DNA from: Mactromeris polynyma
Taxonomy: Eukaryota; Mollusca; Bivalvia; Venerida; Mactridae
Assembly: GCA_032209605.1 (NCBI GenBank)
Contig: JASFXZ010000038.1
Coordinates: 4,154,001 to 4,218,000, forward strand
DNA length: 64,000 nt
Reading direction: 5' to 3'
Shown here: one piece after another, positions 47,601-54,608 of the stretch
Numbering within the stretch: the stretch's first letter is position 1
How the letters are laid out: each line of letters opens with the position of its first letter
Made by a program: the position numbers and the translations under genes
Notes under the pieces: generated by a model
Seen by the model: the letters and a program-made list of their open reading frames with translations, nothing else
What the model was told of the DNA's origin: nothing
Databases searched by the model: none

Positions 47601-47818
47601 TCCAGGTGCATTTATATGTTTACAGGTATATAGAATTTAGACTAAATACTTACTCTTTAGAGTTTTCATCAAGATTTACATCTAAATCTGCAATGAATGT
47701 ATCAAGCGCGGATATGCTTGGAATGCCATTTGCTAACAACTTCTCCATAGGAGCAACCCTTTCAACGAAATTGAGCATACTTGCCATGCTGAATTTAAGC
47801 TTTAAAATTGATCTGGAT
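14494..47818 (-). CDS. KIAA0825: KIAA0825-like protein (23 coding exons traced)
   Basis: Twenty-three exons join into about 1,330 residues, start ATG at 47787, stop at 14494-14496. All junctions are GT-AG and keep one phase except 29128/26582. I recognise the family from ordered stretches such as VSENCADVAKSIIQMMNEDF, WDWKFIFKKIKSELVHTVEV, PVQMWHYYLRGVHKDLW and YLHTKLLLSQPEISYPLTLQ. From memory the human protein is about 1,275 residues, close to this length. No transmembrane segment, signal peptide or catalytic motif is seen; the protein looks mostly helical, with serine-rich linkers at about 300-340 and 415-460. Its biochemical role is unknown; in humans the gene has been linked to postaxial polydactyly. 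The ATG is chosen because alignment to the family starts just after it; the frame is open upstream to the acceptor at 47819-47820, so an earlier start cannot be excluded. Introns carry most of the window's repeats. A profile search would settle the family call. Confidence 0.7.
15020..15440. repeat. 30-bp minisatellite, about 14 copies
   Basis: Units follow the pattern CATGGACAATAATATGGTCC plus TTCAGAAAAC. The first units carry ATTAGTATGG and later ones AATAATATGG. Because 30 is a multiple of three, reading frames stay open on both strands, but they are not genes. It lies in the last KIAA0825-like intron. Confidence 0.92.
15557..15762 (-). CDS. KIAA0825-like exon 22
   Basis: Acceptor GCATTATTCTATAG, donor CAT|GTAAGT. 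It encodes GLHDVQQLYWLLHNNSHWLN and GPTFNPLTENQCIGPYKFDH. The open frame runs on into a 30-bp tandem repeat in the next intron. Confidence 0.83.
16330..16478 (+). mobile_element. tRNA-headed SINE, type C, diverged copy (left part)
   Basis: It has B-box-like AGTTCAAATCCACC, then TACTGGTTAGAAACCCAATA and AGCAGTCATGGAAAGTGAT, paralleling the copy at 17655. It is interrupted by a type A SINE; its remainder resumes at about 16752. Confidence 0.6.
16479..16751 (-). mobile_element. tRNA-Thr-like SINE, type A, copy 1
   Basis: Read on the - strand, the head is GCCGCGGCCGTGGTCCAGTG with B box GGTTCGATTCC and a TTGTAAC anticodon loop (TGT). The body is TGTGGAGAAGTTGCCGGCTC-like and the tail is (CAAA)n. 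It is flanked by direct repeats TCATGGAAAGTGAT (16465-16478 and 16752-16765). Other copies lie at 46374 and 58440. Confidence 0.92.
17084..17187 (-). CDS. KIAA0825-like exon 21
   Basis: Acceptor TACATTGTTTCAG, donor GATG|GTATGT. It encodes EIFDLADNCLMSDGTTEFTD and ISLSSDILSTPD. Confidence 0.8.
17655..17866 (+). mobile_element. tRNA-headed SINE, type C
   Basis: The head is GCGCAGTGGTCTAGTGCCTG with B box GTAGTTCGAGCC. The body is TACTGGTTGGTATAGCCAGG, AGCAGTCTTCGAGAGTGACT, and the tail is AATAAATAAG. It lies in the KIAA0825-like intron after exon 20. Confidence 0.7.
17987..18089 (-). CDS. KIAA0825-like exon 20
   Basis: Acceptor GATTGATACTTCAG, donor GA|GTATGT. It encodes VKGSSTPRLAGRFCKENKDW and INDKIQILVFYLGS. 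Confidence 0.8.
18368..18466 (+). mobile_element. CAGTAAAACCTC-ended MITE, copy 2 (right half)
   Basis: It contains CACTGTTTTGCTCTTTATCC and ends GGTGGTCTTATTATTGAGGT then TTTACTGTA. The left terminus is missing. Confidence 0.7.
18704..18845 (-). CDS. KIAA0825-like exon 19
   Basis: Acceptor CATTGTTTCAG, donor AAAG|GTAAGA. It encodes LVALALREYLMNSEELMEDI and ECIYHVLVSGK. Confidence 0.82.
19036..19114. mobile_element. Palindromic mini-element, copy 1
   Basis: The arms are GGGCTCAACGCAACACTGT and its complement ACAGTGTTGCGTTGAGCCC, joined through GTAACTCCTAC...GTAGGAGTTAC-like inner arms. The whole 78 bases could fold into one hairpin. A second copy lies at 54822. Confidence 0.88.
19796..19956 (-). 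CDS. KIAA0825-like exon 18
   Basis: Acceptor CATGTATTTCAG, donor AAG|GTATAT. It encodes ADRDTVDSALRLVLHQMTED and MFVIPVSVCVLFKTLETQCG, ending HHCAGTK. The 6-kb intron before it contains the 40-bp satellite. Confidence 0.82.
20074..25820. repeat. 40-bp satellite array, about 143 copies
   Basis: The unit is CTGAGTAGACCTAAACCATG then AATGGACCTACATCACTTGT. Common variants change AGACC to AGTCC or ACTCC, and ACCTA to AACTA or ACTA (39-mers). A marker variant (CATAAATGGACATAC) occurs at 22131, 22491, 23250, 23610, 24489 and 24929, showing repeated 360-bp spacing and a 1,119-bp duplicated block. It fills one KIAA0825-like intron and has no open frame. Confidence 0.97.
25981..26126 (-). CDS. KIAA0825-like exon 17
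   Basis: Acceptor TTTTATTTCACAG. The chosen donor GAAG|GTTGGT keeps phase with exon 18. It encodes VLKPVIEFVLNQSESKQITP and LSSVLEELPCGC, then a polar tail. A stronger GTAAGA donor at 25931-25932 would require another frame and does not fit exon 18. Confidence 0.65.
26530..26582 (-). CDS. KIAA0825-like exon 16 (short)
   Basis: Acceptor GTTTTTATTGTAG, donor AG|GTAATA. It encodes IPIWMEGIFECLKPFVHR, which joins exon 17 in phase. The phase towards exon 15 is broken, so at least one exon of length 3n+1 is probably missing between them. Confidence 0.65.
26702..26720 (-). other. Candidate 19-base microexon between exons 15 and 16
   Basis: CACATCAG precedes ATGTTGCTTGCAAATACTG, and GTACGG follows. 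It has the length (3n+1) needed to connect exon 15 to exon 16 and would add CCLQIL. The donor is poor and a better GTATGT five bases on breaks phase, so this is only a candidate. Confidence 0.2.
26865..27465. repeat. 17-bp minisatellite (GAGTTGTTGTAGAGGGG)
   Basis: About 35 units of GTTGTTGTAGAGGGGGA occur, with AGAGAGGGA and AGGGAGGGA variants. On the - strand it leaves an open frame with a 17-residue period (LPLYNNSPSTTTPSLQQ), which is a repeat artefact. The sequence just before it, CTCTCTCAAGAGTGACATTT, resembles a dispersed element at 28080-28200. Confidence 0.92.
28030..28220. mobile_element. Degraded dispersed element with CTCTCTTGAG-type ends
   Basis: It contains GTTGTCGTTCAAGGGAGGAA, AAGGAGGGAGTCACTCAAGA and GAGGTGTCGTACCGGGAGAG. 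Similar wording occurs at 26820 and 57820-57990 (CCTCTTCTGTACAACACGCT). It is possibly a MITE; the ends are not secure. Confidence 0.35.
28753..28989 (+). pseudogene. Mariner-type transposase N-terminus, remnant
   Basis: The frame reads RSAIKFCVRRGMTPTATKEN and SLIYEWHKRRY before a stop. This fits the first helix-turn-helix of mariner/Mos1-like transposases (IKFC...G.T...E...YG....S....EWHKRF). The catalytic D,D,D core is absent, so it is a 5' fragment. It sits in the intron after exon 15, on the opposite strand. Confidence 0.7.
29128..29378 (-). CDS. KIAA0825-like exon 15 (residues about 878-961)
   Basis: Acceptor ATTTATTTTCAG, donor AG|GTGAGT. It encodes AYFMKDFTLSILFLTQATAS and ends KVVVPVIDR. 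The donor leaves two bases, which does not match the phase of the next recognised exon at 26582. Confidence 0.82.
29452..30560. repeat. 21-bp minisatellite (CAGACCACAAATATCTCAATG)
   Basis: About 50 units occur, alternating CAATGCAGACCACA and CAATTCAGACCACA with AATATCT spacers; the 3' third is more diverged. The 21-base period keeps several frames open on both strands for more than 150 codons, none of them genes. The unit resembles part of the MITE at 30859. Confidence 0.95.
30859..31145. mobile_element. CAGTAAAACCTC-ended MITE, copy 3 (internally duplicated)
   Basis: It starts CAGTAAAACCTCACATTAAG and ends TATTATTGAGGTTTTACTG, flanked by TA. AATAAGACCACCTCAATATT and TTTGCACTGTTTTGCTCTTT occur more than once, so it has internal direct duplications. 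Confidence 0.88.
31190..31280 (-). CDS. KIAA0825-like exon 14 (residues about 847-877)
   Basis: Acceptor TTGTTTATTTCAG, donor CAG|GTAACA. It encodes SYDDMRTTTAVYLHTKLLLS and ends SYPLTLQ. Confidence 0.83.
31540..31860 (-). repeat. Dispersed repeat with ACGGACGGACGTACAGACCG core
   Basis: It includes CGGACGGACGTACAGACCGA, AACCAATATGCCCTCTCTTC and TTCGAAGGGGGGCATAA. The - strand has an open frame with MPPFEEERAYWFAHV. I associate this pattern with a widespread molluscan repeat, but that is recollection only. Confidence 0.5.
32076..32198 (-). CDS. KIAA0825-like exon 13 (residues about 806-847)
   Basis: Acceptor CAAATTTTTCAG, donor AG|GTATGT. It encodes KVNKKGFRYRQRRKSMNLTD and WLLWIRPYWAGRNVR. 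The first half is strongly basic, which could serve as a nuclear or acidic-partner binding patch (inference). Confidence 0.75.
33290..33662. repeat. 51-bp tandem repeat, about 7 copies
   Basis: The unit is CTTCACAAACCTGTCACAAA, TGAAAATATGCAGGGAAGAC, ACCAAAACAAA, with alternate C/T and A/C variants. The 51-base period is a multiple of 17 codons, so open frames on both strands are artefacts. Confidence 0.95.
34008..34187 (-). CDS. KIAA0825-like exon 12 (residues about 746-806)
   Basis: Acceptor TTTCATTCATTCAG, donor CAA|GTAAGT. It encodes CDIKTILLCVREILYPSSNS and ends AVVASPLETLY. Confidence 0.83.
34235..34400. mobile_element. Diverged inverted-repeat element related to 59038
   Basis: It contains TTGGACCTCACTCTTTGGAA and AAGAAGATACATCGGGAC, the latter complementary to CCGATGTATCTTCTTAGG in the copy at 59038. 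The ends are degraded. Confidence 0.5.
35133..35323 (-). CDS. KIAA0825-like exon 11 (residues about 683-746)
   Basis: Acceptor CTGATTTCAG, donor TTTTG|GTATAC. It encodes GERCSFPVQMWHYYLRGVHK and DSLQILAHRYAKAKPSFRRI, ending GQF. The GTATAC donor is chosen because it alone keeps phase with exon 12; a GTAAAG 14 bases further on does not. Confidence 0.82.
36265..37320. repeat. 39-40-bp minisatellite, about 27 copies
   Basis: The unit is AATGTTGAAAAGCAGCATTT then AACCCACTTGAAGTAAAAAA. Subtypes have CAATTAAAGTAA or CACTTGAATTAA and a TAG/AAG change. Blocks near 36780-36900 and 37020-37130 repeat each other. It lies in the intron between exons 10 and 11. Confidence 0.95.
37391..37565. mobile_element. 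CAGTAAAACCTC-ended MITE, copy 4
   Basis: It starts CAGTAAAACCTCAATGATAA and ends AAGTGAGGTTTTACTATA, with TA at both flanks. The interior has GAGCAAAACAGTCAGAGTGA and TGGACTTGAACATTTTG. Confidence 0.87.
38067..38220 (-). CDS. KIAA0825-like exon 10 (residues about 631-682)
   Basis: Acceptor TATTTTAACAG, donor GAG|GTTTGT. It encodes SKRSFAAQYKMYVELVEKLT and YIATCVLHDADSNNWTELKE, ending FYE. Confidence 0.84.
38998..39232. repeat. Dispersed repeat with CTCACCTG...CAGGTGAG ends
   Basis: The left side reads GAGACATGATGGCCCTAATC then GCTCACCTGG; the right side ends TTGTTCAGGTGAGCTAAAAA. The first motif also occurs at 10385 and 12948. No protein is conserved. Confidence 0.5.
39311..39429 (-). CDS. 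KIAA0825-like exon 9 (residues about 592-631)
   Basis: Acceptor TTTGTATATTTCAG, donor AG|GTAGGG. It encodes MSDSIPIQSPMKNLYVILSS and ends HFDNILSQDD. Confidence 0.8.
39890..40128 (+). mobile_element. Retroelement 3' tail ahead of the second ATT/ATC array
   Basis: The segment ends CAATAAATAAAGTTTATTAT and passes straight into the microsatellite. The part GCGGCGTTCCCTGTAAT is also found, reversed, at about 9772 (TACAGGGAACGCCACATACA). The class is undetermined. Confidence 0.5.
40120..40997. repeat. ATT/ATC microsatellite array, 0.88 kb
   Basis: Nearly pure ATTATC and ATCATT units are present, with rare ATTATA. It begins at an AATAAAGTTTATT tail and ends next to the exon 8 donor of the KIAA0825-like gene (GT at 41003-41004 read as AC on +). 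Open frames on both strands (YHHYYH- and IIMMII-type) are artefacts of the triplet repeat. Confidence 0.97.
41005..41148 (-). CDS. KIAA0825-like exon 8 (residues about 544-591)
   Basis: Acceptor GTGTTTTACAG, donor AAG|GTAAGA. It encodes AVYDFMGVLEKFLVLAKSGN and ends DVNTHLIK. The intron changes into ATAATAATG-type microsatellite within about ten bases of the donor. Confidence 0.85.
41620..41855 (-). CDS. KIAA0825-like exon 7 (residues about 465-543)
   Basis: Acceptor TTTCTTTCTGTTGCCATAG, donor AAG|GTAATG. It encodes VTVIEKMKLEERIKWDWKFI and ends DYPKVISK. The open frame continues upstream of the acceptor, but only this acceptor fits the phase of exon 6. Confidence 0.85.
41947..42137. mobile_element. 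CAGTAAAACCTC-ended MITE, copy 5 (diverged)
   Basis: The ends have decayed to TTAAACTTTCCATAATAAGA and GTGAGGGTTTAATGT. The interior retains GACTTGACAATTGTGTTCTT and two copies of TTATTATTGAGGTGGTCTT. Confidence 0.78.
42150..42279. mobile_element. Half copy of the GGGCCCGTATTCAC MITE
   Basis: The right part only: GCTTGTTACTTTAACTTTTG, AAGTCTGAGATTCAGTCTTA and TTTGTGAATACAGGCC. It ends about 40 bases from the donor of exon 6. Confidence 0.75.
42320..42478 (-). CDS. KIAA0825-like exon 6 (residues about 411-464)
   Basis: Acceptor ATTTTCACACAG, donor AAAG|GTTTGT. It encodes a serine-rich, probably disordered linker: VLKPSSSPDLSRRPNSANMS and DMMSSSYGSAGSNLMFDTPP. Confidence 0.78.
43361..43953 (-). 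CDS. KIAA0825-like exon 5 (residues about 214-411)
   Basis: This is the largest exon. Acceptor ATGTTTCAG, donor AAAG|GTAAAA. It starts YQVIRRQQLEQCLSLLMPEN and contains the family-like NEDFTLLNTGILKKASSLFH and TYLDKFSDEMSALIDEVWDE. A serine/lysine linker follows, then YMEVMLNIVTTLQQIEEHLD. Confidence 0.88.
44640..44774 (-). CDS. KIAA0825-like exon 4 (residues about 169-214)
   Basis: Acceptor TTTTGCACAG, donor AG|GTGAAC. It encodes KYYQEKLQSLPVSPCSPVID, then a basic helix FERRRLKYLQSL and VTDVWDR. Confidence 0.85.
45250..45690. repeat. 17-bp minisatellite (TAATGCCTAACCAGTAC)
   Basis: About 26 units of the form CTAATGCCTAACCAGTA occur, with frequent substitutions such as ATACC, ATGAC and ATGGC. 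It lies in the intron after exon 3. Confidence 0.92.
45757..45959 (-). CDS. KIAA0825-like exon 3 (residues about 102-169)
   Basis: Acceptor TTCTATTTCAG, donor AG|GTATTA. It encodes SLMLDKIPGSEEAVFQDLLS and ends WDQIALRLR. A 17-bp minisatellite starts about 65 bases into the next intron. Confidence 0.82.
46374..46632 (+). mobile_element. tRNA-Thr-like SINE, type A, copy 2
   Basis: The head is GCCATGGTCCAGTGGTTAGT, with CGCTGG/CCGGCG anticodon stem around TTGTAAC and B box GGTTCGATTCC. The body is TGTGGAGAAGTTGCCGGCTC, CTTGTGGAAGGGTAAGTTAG. It ends about 24 bases before the exon 2 boundary at 46656. Confidence 0.92.
46656..46824 (-). CDS. KIAA0825-like exon 2 (residues about 45-101)
   Basis: Acceptor TTTTTCAG, donor GCT|GTATGT. 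It encodes ELDACLKDMLRVSNSIVGKE and ends VTEILSHA. A tRNA-headed SINE lies about 23 bases past the donor. Confidence 0.82.
47654..47818 (-). CDS. KIAA0825-like exon 1 (5'UTR plus residues 1-45)
   Basis: The exon follows ...TTTTTTTATGATTTCAG, so at least one upstream non-coding exon exists. Coding starts at 47787 with MASMLNFVERVAPMEKLLAN and ends ENSK, donor GA|GTAAGT. Confidence 0.7.
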
Positions 47819-49593
47819 CTGAAATCATAAAAAAATGTGCAAATATATTCAATAGAATTCAACTAGGATTATTATTTATATTAAGTAAAAACTGGTAAAT
47901 GTACAGATGAACAATAATCACACTCTCATAATTCTAGAACACAAGCTAACAGACTTGTAATCGTAGCCACTGTTATCTAAGGGCAGGTTTAAATATATTT
48001 GAGTACTCTGATTTGCCCCGCAGAGAATTATTCTGCACCAGTTCAGTTCCAGCTAAAGCTAGAGCATATTTTCCTGAACATTTCCCATCCACAACTGTCT
48101 AGTATCAACGACTTAAATGTTGAAGTTTTATACTCTGACATGACGATGATTACTGATGTGTAAACCGAAAATGTCATATTACTATCTTAGTTTTCATTGC
48201 ATGTTTGTTTACATCGCAATATTAAGCATTTTTAGCCATTCACTAATAGTGTAATTTTAAATCACATTTTTTAAACAAAATTACTTTATAGCAACATTTT
48301 CTATTCTGCTTGTGCTAGCAAAATATCCCAAAGAAGTTCAACCCAGTATCAAGTAGGATTTATAAAATATGCCTTTTGACCTATATAAAGCGTAAATAAA
48401 AATGGTGCCAAGTGGTTGACTCAATTGAAAGGGAATTTCATCAAAAATTTGGATGAAATTACGTTACATGTTAAGTTAATTTGCAACCATGATTAAATGT
48501 TTAAGATATATATTTGTTTGTACTGTTTTGAAAGTTTTGAGCAAAATGAATCGGTTGAAAACTTAACACTTAACATGGCATACATGCAAATTCAATGGGA
48601 GATTGCACCCTGAAAAGCAGGAGATTGAGAATTTTTCCGTGACTGAAATTTTGTCAATGTCTACCTTATCATAATAAATAGCAATGTTCTGCGAATTGAT
48701 TCGTAATCTGGATGTCATCCCTGTAAAAAGTATTGTAAAAATTCCACCAAAATACCGCGAAACTGGAAGTTACGCCAAAATAGCAGCAAACACTATACTT
48801 TGAAAATCAGGACATCGCAGCTCCCAGTCGGGAGAGCGCGAGTGGCCTGTCAAATCCGGGAATCTCCCGGGGAAATCGGGAGAGTTCACATACATGTATG
48901 GCATGGTACAGACACAACTTCTAAAAGTGTGGACATGAAATGGGATAACCAGCATGTTATGTGCAAGGTCAAAGGACGCCATCTATATCATGACACTTTA
49001 AAGATAAAATGTCATCTGAATCTAAGAAAATGTAATTTTTGCTACTGAACAAACCAACTTACCAAGGCAGAAATTCCAGTTATCACAATTTCAGTTACAT
49101 CGATTTCCAACGTTTACCTGTTACTTTACATGGAAAATATTCTTCAAATACATTTCGGTAATTTAAACCAAAAGAAAACATATTCGTTTGGTTGCCACCA
49201 TAAAAGGAAAAATGTTTATTTATTATTATTTGGATAGTTGGATAAAAGTAGAAATGTTCCGAATGTGAACATCGGTGTAAGTAATATGAACACGTCGTGA
49301 TGTTTACAATATGTATTTTGCGACTACGAAAGGTCAATTTGCGGTGCCATTCGTACGCTCGCCATTTCATACCCTCCAACATCGTCTCATACTCCGGCCT
49401 TGGTCAAGTCGTACCCAAGCATTGGTCGAACCATACCCTTGATTTGTTTATTTTATACCCTCTCGTTATATATATTTTCACGAAATAATGATTCATTTCA
49501 GAGTGACTAGGTATATTTCCATTCTTTAAGATTTACAGTTTGGTGTAATTTTAGCATACGGATAAAGTATCTGTATATGAATATTATACATAT

Positions 49594-49632
49594 TATCACG
49601 GACCTATAAACATGGTTTATAGGTCCGTGATA
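49594..49632. repeat. Perfect palindrome with 18-bp arms
   Basis: TATCACGGACCTATAAAC is followed by ATG and then its exact complement GTTTATAGGTCCGTGATA. It would form a strong hairpin. No other copy was noticed in the window. Confidence 0.93.
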
Positions 49633-50394
49633 TTATATATCAGCAAAATTTGGTCACTGGAAAATAACTCTATTGCAGTCAAAAATATATAATGGCCAAA
49701 GGGAAACAACTCCATGTACTTACTTTTAAAGTATGCTTATGGTTTATACAATATGGTTTCTCAAAGTCAAAGGACACTGCTCAGTATTTAGATTACAGGT
49801 AACAATACATTCACTATTAAAAAAGTATCTTCCCCATTATTCTTAGCAATTATTACGTCCGTGTTTAATATTACTTAGCAAAGAAATGTTACAATTTAAA
49901 AAAAGGAATGAAAATTTCTCTACAGCAGAGTGATGTGAGATGAGATGGCCACCAGGTTTGCTGAATCTATAGAGAGCGACAACTGTGTAGAGAACGAAAA
50001 TAGTACATGTACAGTCGTCTGCTTCTATTATAGATTTGACAAGTATAATAGCCGATTTATCAGGGATATATCAATTGTGGAATGGCGGGAGTCTTGATAT
50101 AAACGGCTTTTCTTGATTATTTGCGTCACTTTTGGCGAATGATTTTACCCGAATAGTCGTATATTAATTTCTAATATGATAATATGGAAAATGTGCAGTC
50201 TTGCCTTGGAAGCGCCTCCAAGGACCTTCAGTCCTTTGATTTTCTTTCAAAATGTTGTATCTGTTACTTACCAACTCATAATACAGAAATCTGTAGGAAT
50301 GCCAAGAGAATATAGGATTTTATGTACAATTTAATAGGAAAATATAGGATTGACCAGCAAACATTAAATCCTCTGATTGTAATCAAAATCTCCA

Positions 50395-50815
50395 TGTATA
50401 AAACCCAAGGCAAGAATTTACTCAAATATCCCGACTACTCTGGGCCTACAATTTGGAATTCCTTGCCTGAAGATATTCGAATGCTGAAAATTTAAGTGCC
50501 TTCAAATGTAAATATATTTCTTGCTTGTAAAAATCACTTGTGTCAAATTATCAGCCTTCAAACAACAGAGTTGTATATGTGTTTTGTACACGACAAATTG
50601 TTGTGTATTTTATGCTGGCATCTTTCATCAACATTTATGTTTTATTCCTTGTATATACTTGTTCTTGTTTCATGTTGATATCTTGATGAAACGTGTAATT
50701 TGTTGTTGTTATGTATATATGTTATGTAAATGCTGTTTTTAAAGAGGCTCTCAGGGAAGATTGGGCAATTCCCTAACTGCCTTGTTTCTATAAATAAAGT
50801 CTTTATTATTAATAT
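50395..50815 (+). pseudogene. LINE 3' remnant (end of reverse-transcriptase ORF plus tail)
   Basis: The frame reads TLGPTIWNSLPEDIRMLK, the typical C-terminal end of non-LTR reverse transcriptase ORFs, then degrades by a frameshift and stop (AFKCKYI follows in another frame). It ends CTATAAATAAAGTCTTTATT. The 5' extent is unclear; class (Jockey/CR1-like) is inferred. Confidence 0.65.
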
Positions 50816-53800
50816 TGGAAAAAAATAGGGAAAACATAAGAAACTTGACGCCCTGCAAATAGGGACAACCAACTATGATTCATATATACCGCATGGGTAG
50901 TATAGAAATAACAACAGAATATCAACTGATATGTTTTATTAATCTTGATTGCATACAATGCTTATGTACTTTAATACAGTACTTTTTGATACACATGGTA
51001 TGTTCTTAAACAACAGAAAAAACCCTTGCGAAAATAATGTTATGAATGGAGTCTAAATTCTCCACTGTCCGCATTCGAAATCAGCTTCTTAAAACACACA
51101 AGTAGTGCACAATCATGTACTTATATATTATATCAAATATTTGATAACAAAAAATGGCTGGTACATGATTAATCATTATTCTTTCAGTGAGAATAATGGA
51201 AAACTTAAAATTGAACACACAAGAAACAAGCATTTAGAAAAAAAAATGTCTTCACACACAGGAAAAAGATGTTTAACTAAAATACCCAAATAATAAATTA
51301 AAACTTGACAAAACAACTTTACATCAAAGTTAATGAAGTATGATCGCCATATTATGTAACAGATTTTTTTTTGAATTGGCATATATATTGTTACATATAA
51401 ATTTCCCTTTATTATATACATTGGGAAATTTTAACCTAACATTTTTTTTAAATATTTTCTTTGTAATTTTTTTTTGTTCATTTAATTATTATTCAATTTA
51501 TGGTTTATTCTGTCCAATAAATGTATATTTCCAATTTGTTACAGTACTGTACATAACAAAATGTACACATACAATAATTTAATACATATCAAACAGGGGA
51601 GACGACACTTCAGTACACAATTTGACTAATGCATATTCAGCACGGTAACATAAGAATGTATGTAACTGGCTGGACTATGAAGAAATCAAATGTTTACCAA
51701 AATGAAAGGTCAAGGTTAATTCTAGGGACGAAGAATCAAATTCTGATCACAAAAGTAACATCATTTCTGATTGGACGAAAAAAATACAGGAATTTGATTG
51801 GCTGTCAAGTTTAAGCTAGAAATATTAGAAAACAATGACATTAAACAAAGTTATTTGATGAAAACTCCTTCTTATTCAATTATTTCCGTTACCATGGTAA
51901 CTAGCGCATTTGGCTTATTTGTGTCATAAATAATATAACATAGGTTTGTGTGATAATCATACTTTTGTAATCAGATTTGAAAGGGTTGTTCTATTTCTTG
52001 ATACTAACAGTCAAAATGGAAAATGAAAAATATAAATTATTCATGTACATTTTGTAATAAAACATACAAAACTAGCAGAAATTTAATCTCAATATATGGC
52101 TATTCTCTACCTTATTTGAGTTCTGAACATTTTTTTTAAATTCAATCAACATTATTAGAATTTAAAATAATCTGTAATAAAAAGAGCACAAATATCTATA
52201 TCAATAAATAAATAGGTCTTATTGTAATGTTAAATAGAGAGTCCATCAAAGATTTAGTAAAAATTAGATAATAATGAAATAATGAAGTTATTTGGTGATA
52301 ACAATTACAAATATGTGAGTAAATAATGAGGGGGAGGGGGAGGAAATCACAGGATAATTATGGATATTACATGGGTAACTTATGATACAACATGAAATGA
52401 GGTTCTATTATAAAATATTTTCTATAAAATACCATCAACTCTTAGCAAAAATAAACTCTTCATTTTTACGGAATGTTTTAGTCCTGCAGTAAATGAACAT
52501 TTGGTAAGAAACTGCACACTTCTAATTACAGCTCTCCCCCTTCAAAATGAAGAGCTACTGAATATGTACCTACCTCCTAACTGAAGAGTGCTTAAACAAA
52601 ATTAAACAATAAGCCACTCAATTTCTCTAAAACCATTGTATGCATTTTGCTCATACAATACTGACGACAGCATAAAAAGAGGAATGCAAAATATGAAAAC
52701 TTATGACAAAACACAGGAAGCCATGCCATGTTAATGATCTGAAAATACTTCTTCAGAATTTTTTTTTTATTCACAGTGCATGTGTCTTACCAAATGCAAT
52801 TACCAGACACCTGATTGGTACAGCTAGTGAGGTTATCATGTCCAAAGGTTAATCGTCATGCCAACTGACATAACAACCTGTCTGACCTCATCATTGACAA
52901 GGTCAAGGTCACAAGATCCCTGGACATACAAAGTAATGTACTGCAGCGAAACACTACTCACAAATTTGTATTGCTATAGAAACAGGTACAAAAACTCAAA
53001 TGGGTTAAATGTAATGTAATGAGAACTTATAACCACAAATTACCATAATACAGTGTGTACAACATTACTTATACAACACATTGCTATGCATTTTAATAAA
53101 ATTATCAAAATGAAAGATGCCCTTTTCGAATAAATTTTTATATAACCGTACTCATTCAAACAAAAAGTTCACACTTAAAGCGCAATTGTAATAGTTCTAA
53201 AAAAGTAAACAATATCAGAAATTTGTAAACATGGCATACAAAGAAGGCACTATGATTCAGTAGGCATTGATATGTAATTAGTCTTGTCATTTATCTCAGT
53301 AACTGGTACAATTGTAAAGATAACAAGAAAAATGTGTAATAAACACATTTCCTCACTCTAAACTCCGAGGTTTGTCTTATTTATGAAAAAACGGAGACAT
53401 GAAAGTCTCCGATAATCATAAAATGTCAGAAACAAAGATCATTAATAGGCAGAAAATGTACATAATCACAAAAACAAATACAGGCACAAGTTGTGCTAGC
53501 ACTCAACAGTTTTAAATTGATATCCTTTGTTACTGAAATAATAAAGCATTCTACAGGCACATCTGTACAAAGTGTACATGTTTTAACATCAAACATAACT
53601 TCACCAGAAACCATTCTATACATTGTACACTTCATAAAAATTTATAAATACAGAATCCATTTTGTCAACAAAACAATTTCTCATATAATTAACGATCCAA
53701 TACCATAATCATTATACTATCAACAGAGCAGGGTACTTGCTTGAGAATAGAAACTGTCTTAAGATTTTTTTGAAATTAAAAAAATTACGACACTTAAACT

Positions 53801-54370
53801 ACAAGTATAAGGATATACCAGGCGAAGCTTTGCCAATCAATCACCTATCAAGCCGAATTAAAAAAAAAGTAAGTTATAAGTGGAGATCAGAATAAATATC
53901 ATAACTTCTACCACTTTGTTTCCATGACAACATTTTAAACAGTTTAATCACCCAGGAAAACAATGGAAGTCATCATTATATGTAAGACATAAAATTTGCT
54001 ACTGTAAACTGAAGAACCTACAATTGTTCCCTTTGAGTTAAAAAGGGTCAAAAGATACTTACTCAAGTTTATACAATATATTTTATTATATCTACACAAT
54101 TTGAACCAAGATTGATTGTTATATAACAAACAAAAGAAATCTATAAGACACAAAAAATATAAATTACAAGATAAAATTCAGTCCGGAAAATATACATGCC
54201 TTGAGTGACCGGGGCCCAAAGTCTATACAAAATGTTATATACACTGGCCTTTAACTCAAACAAGTTAAACCAACTCGAATTAAAACATGACAGTAACATT
54301 TAAAAATTAACTAAATGACCATACCTCTTACAGGAAGTAAAAATAAAACAATCTAAATATATATTGCACA

Positions 54371-54608
54371 TAAACTTATTGATATAACCAACTCCGGTTT
54401 CCAAACCCTTAGACCCCTATGTATCAAAATGGACTCAACCATTTGTGTCACATCCTACCATACCTATCATTAGTAATTGACAAAGCCAACGATGCATTGA
54501 ATCAAGAGTGCAGCCACACACTAAAGCAGACGCCACAAAAGTTTTTTATAAAGGAATTGCACAAACAGACAAGTTTACGGCAACTTGGTTTGAAGACCTT
54601 TCACGTGC
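54371..54608. repeat. Direct duplication, left copy
   Basis: It shares order and wording with 55515-55758: CGGTTTCCAAACCCTT, TTGTGTCACATCCTACCATA, AGCAACTTGGTTTGA-like CGGCAACTTGGTTTGAAGAC. Divergence is moderate. Confidence 0.8.

Larger units (their letters stand above)
47819..50929. other. Intergenic region upstream of the KIAA0825-like coding start
   Basis: It should contain the first, non-coding exon(s) and promoter of the KIAA0825-like gene, but no site could be fixed. It also holds a dispersed repeat with ATCTCCCGGGGAAATCGGGA (about 48780-48900), an 18-bp-arm palindrome and a LINE remnant. Confidence 0.45.

Noticed and set aside
48800..49048. 82-codon + strand frame (SQLPVGRARVACQIRESPGE)
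   Set aside because: It resembles a dispersed non-coding repeat (CTCCCGGGGAAATCGGGAGA is itself near-palindromic) and has no homologous domain I recognise.
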